Positions 32,542 through 44,500 of a stretch of DNA of 64,000 nt are shown piece by piece. Made by a program: the position numbers and the translations under genes. The stretch is from Durusdinium trenchii (lineage: Eukaryota > Sar > Dinophyceae > Suessiales > Symbiodiniaceae), in NCBI GenBank assembly GCA_963970005.1, contig CAXAMN010023317.1, positions 286,508-350,507 of the forward strand, given 5' to 3'. Below the pieces are notes generated by a model that saw only the letters and a program-made list of their open reading frames with translations, was not told the DNA's origin and ran no database searches. The stretch's first letter is position 1. Every line of letters begins with the position of its first letter.

Positions 32542-35500
32542 ATGGGGGGCCTTGAGATGGATTTCGAACAGCAACTCAGCGGCGAAGTGCTGGAATTGCA
32601 AAGGTATTTGGAGATGCGATCTTCGGCTGGTTTTGAATTCTTTTGTTGTTTCTTTACCAAAAGGAGGGTTTCTTAGCAATGTAGTTTTCCTGTTTTAGCG
32701 GGAGTACTTATATAGTGTTATTCTGTTATTCATTTTGTTTGGGTTGCGCTTTAGGCTGGAGTGCGCGTACGGGGGTGGTTTAATTGCAACTTCTGAGCTG
32801 TTTTTTGGTCGTTTTTTTGGGGGATGGCAGGTGTCTTAAAACAGTTTGTGTTTCTTTTGGGGGGAGGCCTCCCTTGCCATGAAAACTGTAGCTTCTCCGA
32901 TGCCTCCTTCCTTCCCCTCCCTGCCTGTATGCCACGAAATCTGACTTCTAAAGAGTTGCACTCCTGCGCCATTTTTAAGGATCATTTTCCCTTTACCCGG
33001 AACAACGCAAACAAACAAAAGACAGCACGAGACTTTTGAATTTGTTATGTTTTTGTTTTTTCATTTTCTTTCATCCGGGCAACAAACAAACATCACGGTC
33101 ATCTTCCAAATATTTGTTTGGAACGCACCTTTCCCTGGACTTTGTGCAAGAAGGAGAGTGAGTGGCTGGTGGGGACCTCCCTTTCCCCACCAAAATAGAA
33201 TATATCTCGCGAAAAGCTCGGAACCCTATATCATAAATGAAATTCACATAGTGTGAGCTGCGGCAGTGGCGACTGCGTATGCCCTTTTCTTTTTTTCCTG
33301 GGCGGTATTTAGACTAAGTGACAGATCATGGCAGCGGATCTTCATATTTGAGTTTTTCCTTGCAAACACTTCAACGCTAAGGATTTGATTTTCAAGACCA
33401 CATCCTACAAGACCTGCAGAAGAAACTGCGGGAGGTGCATGACCAGCAGCGTATGAACGAACCCCTTGGTGGTCTTCCTTTGGTACGTCCACTGAATCGG
33501 ACCACCACGAACACCATGGGCTCACTGGACACCATGGAGCAGCTGGACTTTTCCTTCACACTGGGTGGCGAAGGCCGCGAAGGCCGTGAAGGCCGCGAGA
33601 AGGAAATGGTCCCTTGTAAGCACTGATGGTGCCTTAAGAATGAGGCCAGGAGCTCCTAGTAGTGCCCTTGCTCCTAGTAGCGATGCTCTTTGCTCCTGTA
33701 GTACCTTCTTGTTCCTAGTAGTAAGGCCAGGAGCTTAAGGCCACCAGCGCCTAGTAGCGTCCTTGCTCCTAGTAGCGATGCCTTTTCCTCCTAGTAGCTT
33801 CTCGTTCCTAGTAGTAAGGTCAGGAGCCCCTAGTAGCGTCCTTGCTCCTGGTATGTGATATATATATATATATGAGAATTTAAAGAAAGTGCACCGTACT
33901 ATCAGGCATTTGCCCGAGAGTCGGTGGAATTTTTGGAAAACATCGTGAGACCAGCCCTCCATTTTGACTCTGCGAGCCACAGCCGAGGCGCTGCCTGCTC
34001 GAACCGGCGTGTTCACACCTGAAGGCTCCGAGCGCGAGGACTATAGCCCAGCTTCCTCGGTGTCCGGCGCTCACCGCGTCAGCCGGGTGTCCCTCACCGA
34101 CACCGACCTGCAGCGCCGCAGCCGCGCCGAGCGGCAAAGCCAACGCTTGGAGCGGATGCGCCGGGGTTCGTCTCGAGTGTCCTTTGTGCGGGCGCAGATG
34201 ATCCCCCAGCACTTGAAGGCACAGGAAGCAGCCTCGTGACCCGGAGAGAAGGGGGGTAGAGAGAAGGTAGAAAAATACCTTTTTCAGCCTTTGGAGGTAC
34301 TTTGGGTGGATGTTCTATCATGATAGCCTGAGGCGGTTGACCTACGCAAGGACAGGGGTGCGACACACCATCATGACACAGCCTGTGACTTGGCGGGGGA
34401 AGCTGCGGAGAGTCGTGTATTCGAACCACTTTAACAACGTCATCATGGCCCTCATCGTGGGCAATGCGGCCCTATTGGGCATTGAGATCGATGTTTCTGC
34501 ACGCGTGGGCCAGGAGTTGGGAGTTGCGGAATGTGGGGTAACAGACTTGGGATCAACTCACGCAGATAGCAGGCTCAAGCAGCATGAACCATTCATAGAA
34601 CAGCGTTTCACAACTGTTTGCCCAAACTGCACATTCAGGTAGAAGGTTTGGTTGCCCAAGCTGAACTCAACGAACTCAACGAGAGAGTGTGTGGGTCCAT
34701 GCGGATGGGTGGGTGGTCTCCGAAATTGACCTTCTAGATTCTAGAATCTAGATCCTAGATTCCGAAAAGGGTTCTAGGATCTCTTTCCTCGGAGGACGAT
34801 ATCCCCGTGTGGTTCGGCGCTTTGAATACGGTGGCGGTGTGCGTTTTCGTGTGCGAGAGCATCCTGAAGTTGGTGGCTGTTGGTTGCCATGAGTTTTGGA
34901 GAGGTGAGGACTGCGTATGGATCCTTCGGCTTGATTTTCATGATCAGTTTGCTTCGGCTGGAGTTGCTTCTGTTCTAAAAGCACTGATAGGACAACAAGG
35001 GACCAAAGCAACTCCAGAAGCTCACAGATTGTCGGGCCCCTTCATGTTTTGAGTGTTTGTTTCTGAACTGGTTTTACTTGACCTCGTAACGCCCAGACAT
35101 ATATGATGTGCCAAGGTGGAAATTGGTCCAATTATATAGTTAGCTGTTTGGAATTGTAATCCAGAAGTGAGCAAAAAGGCAAATGGTTCGTTCTCCACTT
35201 CTAGAAATATAGGCCAATTGGGGAACCTTTTCCTCAAGAACCCCCAAGGCCACGAACAGTCTTTTGCCTTTGCCCTCGCAATGCAAGCCCAGCGCTTGTC
35301 CCAGGAATCATTGAGCTCGCCATCCAGAATTCACTTTCCTCAACATTAGCCAGGTAGCCAGTAATGACCTAGTGCTCCCCTGAGAATGAGAGAAAGATCC
35401 AGACACACACACACATACACCCATATGGCCCTTCTGAACATCCCAATCAAAACTGACCATTGAGAACCCCAGCCATTCCAACAACAACACGTCATGTGTC

Positions 35501-38500
35501 CAATCAGTTCCGGTGCCATGCTTGATACCCCCAGACAGCCGCAGTATACCGCAGATAGCAACTGCCCTACAGTAACCATCTAGGTGGCAATCGAGGAGTC
35601 AGAACAAATATGAACCAACATGAGCAAAAAAGTAAAGCCCGGTAACCCTGCATGAGTCGTTGCATGTTCACAGTCAACTGCAGTTCTTTTTCAGTCTCTT
35701 GAATTCTTTTTTGTTCTTTTGGTCTATTTGCTTCTTTGCCTTTGGACTTTCTTTCTGTCTTTGTTTGAAGGAATATCTTTGACTTTGTGATCGTCTCCAT
35801 CTCTGTGGCAGAGACTTTGGTGGACTACATGGCGGCCACGATTTCGGCCGCGGATGGCTCCAACTCCTTCCGCGTCATGCGGGCGCTGCGCCTGGCGCGG
35901 ACGCTGCGGGGGGTGCGAATCATCCGCGTTTTCAGATATTTCAGCGTGGCCCGGCAGGTGCGAAGCGAAGAGGATGAACGGGATCGCGTGCAGGAGGATG
36001 AGGGGACCTGTTGGTTGCACGATACGTTCAGACAGAGTCCCCCCAAAACGATCAGTTTTTCTGGAATTTGGGGTTGTGCATGAGCATGCGTGAGTTACAA
36101 GGGAATGAGAAGGCACGAAGACAGGTTGCAACGGGCCACACATCCTGAATGCTAAGCGAAGCACAAGATCAAAGAGGGGCATCCAGAAAAAGGACAGGAC
36201 GAACTTGGGAAGAGCATGGAAGAGCCTTGCATTATGCTGTAAAATGGGCCCACAGGAGGCAGAGTCCAGTCATAGGGCTATTCTTGACAATCCGTCATTC
36301 CTCTCACCCTTTCATCCGAGGCTTTGCGAGGCTTAATCCTCTCTATCTTTAGCACTTTGGGATCTTTGCTGTGGACGTTGTTGCTTGGCGCGTTCGCGCT
36401 CGCTTGCGCGTCAATTCGGGTCCTTCGCAGTGAACTTCACCCTAGGCGTCGCCAGCGTGTCAACTTGGGCGATGCGGATGTTGATGGGGTCCAGACATGA
36501 AGGTGATGCCCTGCATGAAAATGGAAGGACAAGCAATAACCCACAGAAGTTATATAACTGCGATCTGCAAAAATCAAGGAAAATAACATAGCGAAAAGCC
36601 AGGCGGAATTAGCCACGTGTTGGTGTGAGATGTGTTCGCAGATGTTGCTTGTACATTGCAACAACTATAAGACCCGGCTTCGAGGCTGTTGCTGCTCATC
36701 GTGTTCTATGTCTTCTCCTGTATTTTTACACAGCTTGTGACGGACTATTGCCGTTTTGAGACCATCGAAAAGGAAAGCGACCCCAACGCGGTTCCAGTGT
36801 GCCCACCCTTACTACAAGAATATTGGTCCAGCATCCTCAACAGCTCTTGGGCTGCATGGACAGGTCATTCTTTCACCGCTTCTTGCAATGTTAAGACCTT
36901 GATTCGCTATTAGGGGAGGCCATAGCTACTAGGGTGGAGGCCATCGCTATTAGGTTAAGTTTCCTTGTATACTACACTCTTCACACCATGGGTCGCCCTG
37001 AGTTGATGCATTTTTGCCTAGGTATGATGACACTCTTTTTCTCAATCACTGGCGGCGTCAATTGGTACGATGTGTATGTACCCTTGAGGGACGTCTCGCA
37101 ACTTGCGATTGGCCTGATGAATCTTTACATTGTGATTGGTTTCTTCACGATATTGAATGTCGTTACTGGCGTGCGCCCTGGTGAAGAAATCTTTGGGGCA
37201 TTTTCAAGGCAAACTGACTAAGGTTCATTTTTTGGTGTCTCCCCCCATGTTGGATGGTCAGAACAAACACCTCGATTGCTGCAAATCTGTGGGGGAAACG
37301 TTGCTCTGGCATTTTCGTCATACTTGTTTCCCAATGTTCCTTCCTCTGACCCTCTTCTTGCATTCCAGTTTGACGCCCAAACACGCCAACGAACTATGAA
37401 ACACGTCGCGAGGTTCGTCAATACCGCCATCGAGAGTGCCAGTGCAGACAAGGATATCGCGACCTTGAAGCAGATGCACAAGAGGGTCGCACAAATGGCA
37501 CCTTGACCCGTTGGAAACAACCTTTTTCTTGCGTAGCATTTGGGTTTGGGCTGTTCACCTGCGTGCATCTATATGCTATAATGTGCACTTCTAGGTGTCC
37601 CCACATGCACCAAGCTCAGCTAGAAAGCCCGTGGGGGCTGCAAGATCGCTCCGTTAGAGTATGTACAATTCTCACATGGTGAATTGGCCGAACCTGCTTG
37701 GATCTTGTGCAAGTGTTGGACAAGCAGCACCACATTACAATATTTACAGCTTTCGCTGGGTCACATACTGCATGGGGGAGTGTTGAAGGGATAATTTGCT
37801 TGGTGCAGCATGCGATTCTGGACAAGAGAGAGTGTGTTGAAGATCTTGGTTTACTCATACTAGCTTTATGCTCAGCACATTAGCAACATTCACGACACAA
37901 TAGAACAGACAGTGTTTGGAGAAGGGCCATTCTCGACATGTCATAAAACATTTAATTACTGTTAGTGTTCATAACCATTTTTCAAGCAGATCGCCGAGTC
38001 CTCACGCATCATATGATGAACATAGTTCAAGACACACAAGAAGCCGGCCAGCGAGCCAGCGAAGAAGCTTCGTGGATGGCTTTAGTTATATAAGTTGTTG
38101 GAGTCCATCTACTGAACCTTGTTGTCGGATGCCTTGGTAGAAAAAAAACTAAGATGACTCACACTGAACCATGGGGATGCCTGTGCAGAAACTGTTTGAG
38201 TTTGTTTGCTTGTCTAATTTTAATTACTGTATCTAGCTGGCCCTCAGGAGGGAACTCAGGAGCCGGACATATCCAGTTCTTCCCCATTAAACCGGGAGCC
38301 AAGGAGCTACAGTTACAGGATGTTACAGGGAGTTTCCCAACCCCCTGCTACTTATTGTTATTTGTGTCAACTGTACATCACTCCTCCAAGTTGCACAGCT
38401 GGGACTGGCCCATCCGCTGCTTCCGAGGAGTCCTTGCGTCAAATCTTCTACGAGATTGACGAGAGCAATGCCAACCAAGTGACCCGACCAATGCGTTATG

Positions 38501-41500
38501 GATGGTTTCTTTGGTTCTTCAAGGTGTCAGACTGTCTCACCTTTTCCCAATTCCATTGATCCCGATCATGTTGCCTACATGCCGCACTGTCCTGCCCCCA
38601 TGCCAAGACAAACGCTTTCACAATGCCAGCGGCACTTGCCTTTTCTACTGGTGTTCTTAAAAGGTCAGCCAGAGGTGAGATAGATGATGAACAGGGTAGT
38701 GACGTGATCCATCTTTTGCTTCTTTCTTGGAGATCTCCCCGCGACGGAGGAGTTTTTAAGGTCAGCATCGATGAGCTTGAGGAGGCTCTTTCAGAGGCTG
38801 AGCTTAATTTTGGATCGGCCCGGACGAGGCTTTGTGCTTTGCAGATGTCACAATATTGAGGGAGTTGTAGGCCTGACTGTAGGCTTTAATCAGCCTCAAA
38901 GGGAGCTCTCACAGGGGTTGACGGGGAATGACGGGGAGAGCAGATGGATGTAAGAAGGTGCTCTGGGGCCTCTGGGGGTTCAAAGGTGCTACAATGTGGG
39001 GATCTTTGTTTCGTGGGTGTTGTGCAAGTCGCTGCATCTTTCACTGGTACTTCCACAATTTACATATCAGCTGCGTCCTTTGGAATCACAAACCTTTCGT
39101 GAAGTTTTTGATTGCAAAAGTGTGTGCCATTCAATTGTTTTGATCTGACTGCCGTTGGAATTCTAATGCTTCAGCTAGAGCACCGTGTGTTGGACGAGGG
39201 TGCAAGATAGTTTGGCAGCATTCCAATCGCAGATGGGCTGTCTGGAGTTGATCAGTGTGGCTTGTGTACGGAATGACAAAGCAGTCTTCCAGTCGATCCC
39301 CACTCTTGCCGAAAAGCTGGCGCCGGAAGAGGGTACTTTGTTAATTGTTTCACCCAAAATTTCGGGAGCAGAGCGGGCGAGAATTGCAATCCAACAAGGT
39401 CAAGCAGTGGAAGGAAGTCCTACCAAGACCTTTGGCGTCGTTGGTACAGAGACGCGCTCTGAAAAAGCGAAAAGCACCCATTGTCGCGAAGAGAAAAAGT
39501 TCCACTGCAACCTCGTCAGCTCACGTCAAGCAAGGCTGAAGCTGGGTGACTGTGCTCTGGATTGGCTTTGGCCTTTCTTGGGCTTGCAGCTGGAAACTCT
39601 GGGAAGGTTCGGCCCCACCCACCCACCCCCAGCCAAAAAGCTACATTTAAGTCTTGATCATTTTGACCTCTAGCATCTTCTAGCTGCATGCTGGGGCGCA
39701 GGGGCTGGCAAGCCATTTGCAGACGGCAGCCAGGGCTGAAGGTTGGAAAAGCGGCCAGATGCGATGTGCGAGTACAGTGAATGCAGACCACGCCCCCCCA
39801 CACACACATACATTCTACCGTACATAGAGTTCCAAGTTTCCGGCGCATTTATCCTCAAGAGCTGTAGATCGGAGTTGCAGGCGCTTGATGGATCGCGGTT
39901 TGCCTAGCTGGTTGTTTGTGGTCGGCTCACACATCCTCAGGTCTTTTCGTGGTTGGTCGGAGCAGGCCGCACTGGAAAGCGAGATGGTCTCAGGCTTTAA
40001 CCAAGTTCTTGAGACTGGCAACTGAGGGTGAGGAATGACAGCCACTTGTGGGGTGTCTGAGCCTGCTGTGTTACCGTTGACGAGGGCTGGTGCAGCCTTC
40101 AGACCTTCTGCGTGGGAAGGGTGCAGACAGACTCTAGCCATAGACCGGGCGCTCAACATTTTTGATCATCAAGTGCTCCTCCATTTTCCTCATGATGCCG
40201 TTGCTTTTCCTACGTGGTGATGGTCTGCATAAGGTCGTCCTGACTCCTGACCCCCAAACATGGATTTGGAGGTGGTGCCGAGCACGCAGCCACACCGAGT
40301 GCACTTTCGCCATGGTCCTTTCCCGCCCGACGTAGCGTGTGAGTGTTACATTTTTGACGAGATCACCAAAGCTGAACTGGAGCGCCAGCGTAGGCTTACT
40401 CGGGCGATGGGCTCAGTTCTTGATGATTCACAGGTTGTCAATGTCAATGCCGTTCATTGGTATGTTGCTGATCATCTGATCCGTCGTCAAATGATCCCTG
40501 TTGAGAGTGTTGGTGATGTTGTCGGCCTTGGGCAACATGGCGTGGTGCAGTGGGGGGTGAGATGATGTGGAAGAAGCGAGCATGGGCGAGGTTGAGGGGT
40601 TCAAGGATGAGGAAGGACTTTTTGGGTGATGCCAGGTTGTTCGCAGGACGCTCTCTCAGTGATGTCTGGAGAGAAGTTCAGTGATTGCGACTTAAACGGA
40701 CATCAACGTTTAGCTTGCGAGATTTGTGCACCGTGAAAGTCCCATGCCATCCCAGGCGCATTTATTCTTAAGAGTTGCCTGCCACGCCCACCTCTCTCTT
40801 GAGGGGTGGGTCAGATTTCTTTCAGACGCCGTGTGTTCGTGTGATTCATCGCGATCACTTGCGAATGTTCGTTGGTGATTAGCAATGCTTGAGAATGGAC
40901 CAAGGTGCTTGAATGTAGGCTGGGAAGTGGAGACCGGGCACCTATTTCATCTTATGTCTCAAGAAGAACTAAGCAAGGAATGCTACAGCGCCCTGCCTAT
41001 GCGTGTGCAACCTGCCGGGTCGCAGCAGCTGTCTGCTTTTTGTGTTGCCGTGCTTGGGGGCATGCTCCTACACCAGCAGCCGTTTGCGCGAACAGGGTCA
41101 GTTGCAAAACTTTCATGCTGCCCAACGCCAGCATGGAGCTTGCAGTGCAAGGCTGTGTGGTGTTGGAAATTGGCGTGCCAAGGTGTGTGCGGCCCACGGA
41201 AGTCTAAATGGCTCTGCAGTATGTCAGTATGTCCATGTTGTTCCGTGCTGGCTATGTGGGGGCAAATCTTGAAAGCCAAGGCACGCGCGCAGCACATCGA
41301 ATGTGCCGGAAAGGATCCGCCGAACCAAGGCCATCGAGCCCGCGTCCGATCCGCTCAACGCAAGAATCGGCTCCATGGTGATCTTTGGGTGCGTACTAGA
41401 GACTCAGTCAAAAAGACAGTGTCTCAGCGCCTGGACAACAAGTAGCTCCTCAGATGGGTCTTGTGACGGTGCTGGTGAAAAGGGATGTCTGCTGTGTTCC

Positions 41501-44500
41501 GCTGCCATGAGGTATTAACTTGTAGATCATCTAACGTCTTCATTGAAAAGTACTATATAACTATATAACCCTGTTTTTCGTTCGTCAACGCAGCCATTCC
41601 ACAACAACATCTGCCATTGCCCATGGTCGGCCCGCCACTCTCAGAACCAAAGGTGTGTATGGGCGGGGTAAATGGAACATGTAAGCAACGCGTGCGCAAA
41701 GCTGGTTGTAGCGTTGCCAGCATCAGGCCATTGAGTTCACTGTTTTCCTTCCATCTAAGGAAAACAAACTTGGCACCTTCATGGAATCATTGGGCATCTC
41801 CACGGATGATGTGTGGAGCCTTTTTGTTTTGATCGATGCGGATGACAACGGCATTGTCGATCTGGAGGAATTTGTCAATGGCTGCATGCAATTACATGGC
41901 CCTGCCAAGAGTTTGCAGGCCGCTCGAGCTTCTTGATTGGGGACAGGGCGTGCATTCTTCGCCAAAGGCATGTGTTTTTTACTGGAACATTTCCAGAACA
42001 ACAAGTGGCCTCCAGATTTGGGCGTCGGTCAGGACCAACGAGCCCAACAACATGGTAATTTGTAATCGTTCACGCTGATATCATATTTAGATGTTGTTTG
42101 GATATCAAAAGAGGGCCCCTTCATTTTAGGACCCGCAACGGAGCGTCAATGATGCCCACAACCAACTGCAACAAAACATGGGTTTTGTTGGCTGCATTGG
42201 CCAAGTGTAGCTGCAACCACTACAGCCGCCAACGCGAAACCATGACAACCTTGGAAGGTGCAAAATGCTACAAGGGAGGTCAGGGGATACATCGTGCAAA
42301 ACAAGGTAAATGATGCGGAAATCACCTTTATCCGGCCCAAACTGAAAAGAAGAGGGGTTAAAAACAATGCGCAGAATCCGAACCAAGAGCACATTAATGT
42401 GACTCTCCAACTGAGCTTGCGCGTTCAAAGTTTTCTTCGGGCCCCGGATTTGGGCGATCCACTTGCTTTCTCAACCAAGTTTTGAACATGAGCAGTAAGC
42501 ACCACCTCTGGAGAGGAACCGGGTAGAGAGCACATTGCAAATGCTCAGATGCTAGGTGGCCAAGATGAGCTATGAGAATAAACTCACACGATGCTCGGAT
42601 GATTGGAGCAGTGGAGAGGGGACAGGGCCACACGTGGCTATACTATGATATGCGAATGTTTTGTCCAAACTTTTGTTTTGGCAAACGGCTTGCAAAATCC
42701 ATCTCATGACCCGGTGCTTTGGTAATTCTGGTGAGATGTGAGGACAAGCGATCAAACTCTTGAGCGAAAATATCAAGGAGGTCAAGGCCATGATCGGCCT
42801 CGCGCTGAAGTACCGCCTGGTACGTGAGCCGGTGTGAGCTCCAGGCTCTGGAAGGCTGAGGTGACAACTTGACAACCTTCGTGGTATTTGGTTGTCGCCT
42901 CCGCACGTGGCAGAGGGCTTTGAACAGTTCTTTTCCACATTTTCCTCTTGTAAATGCCTTGATTTTTCTTGGTCCCTGGTCGGCAAAATTGGACGGACTT
43001 GTTGAGAAGAGGGTCAGGCTCAACTAACGGACGGAGATGAATCCATCGGGTGTTTTGCTGTCCGCCGTTGAATCTTAAGGACCAGGATCTGCAAGAACAT
43101 GTCTTAACTCAATATGTGCTTTCTTCTTGGCGAAGCCATGAGGGGAAGCACGTGCAGTCAGTGCGTAGTTTCACTGGAAGATGTTGGGTCTTGTCGTTTC
43201 GGCTGCCTGTTCCCAGCAAGGGGCCTTGACATATACACTGATGGGTTCAAACTGAGCAAGTCAGTGGAAGGGGGATGGCAATCTCTTGCAACTTGTTTCA
43301 GACCCATGCCCACGGAGCATACTGCTCTTCAACAGTTCCTTCGGTCCAACAATTGTCGATGCTCAGAGAAGCATCCGGCTCTTTGATGTTGAAAGATCCA
43401 AGAGACCTATGGAAAGCAGTACATTTTTACCTGTCAGTCCCACTCGGACAAAGAATTAGGGTCATTAGGGTTTCAGACGCCTTGTAGGTGATGCAATTAC
43501 TGCCGAACTGGCGGCGCAAAAAACACAATGTGCAGCGAAACATTGCGCTTTCCTGGGTGGTGTCACATCAAGCACGACACTGTCGGCTCTCTGGCAACAA
43601 CTGGCACGGCATAGACTCCAAGAATTTCTCCACTTTCGATTCTAAACTCCGTCATCGTTTGTGCCTAGGGCAACATCCTGTTGGTTTCCTGACGAAGGTT
43701 TCCGGACGATTTGACCCGACCCTTGTGGCGGCCGCAGTCGAGACCGCCTGTGGCGGTGCGAAAAAGGGCGGCGCAGCAGTGGCCTAGCGGGATAAGTGAC
43801 AGCAGGGCAATCAAGCGCATCGCGGGCATCGCTGCAGCGAAGGAGTCAATGGGGGCATTGCTGCTGTGGTTTTGGGTTCTTCATGGTCCTTGCTTTAAAC
43901 CAACTGTTGAATTATGTTGAATTTATGGGTTGGTTAAGTTGGTTATGGTTGGTTTCATAGCCACCGAACAACTCCCAAGTCACCGACATCGAAGGGGGAT
44001 CGTGCGGGACCAATCGCAGAAGGGATCGAGTGGGACGGATGGGGTGGGCATCGCATCAGGCGACGCGACGTCACGAGCTCTGGATTGCCATCGCATTCCT
44101 TTCTTTCGCATCGCCTGATGCGATATGGCATGGAAGCCCCCAAAGTTCTTTTGCCGTCGTTTTCGTGCAACACCTGCATGTGGCCCAGTCTTCAGAAGGC
44201 CGTCGCCTGTTCCTTGGCATGAAGTTCTTACAGCCTGATACCCCCCAAAAAGGGCACCAACTCAACCCGTCAACCCCTTCAGCATCTCATGTTCACGTGT
44301 GCTGAGCTTCGTTTTTGCTTCCCTCTGGCAAGCTCACATGCATTTCGTTTGGCCAGCTGCCATGGAGTGCGATGAAGGGCTGCAACTGGAGAAGGTCGAT
44401 CTCAGCGGTGAATTGGGCACGCTGAAGCTGCTCCTTGGCTGTGCTTCTTCGATCGCTTCTGGGGCTGAGGTCGCAACTGGGGAAGAGGGAAAACCAAGGG

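Noticed and set aside
40260-40565. 101-codon plus-strand open frame in a channel intron as a gene
   Set aside because: Protein-like composition but no recognised domain, promoter or splice context; mentioned only as intron content.
43114-43386. RNase H-like start (YTDGFKLSKS) as a LINE fragment
   Set aside because: Only one short motif; no Glu or second Asp block follows.
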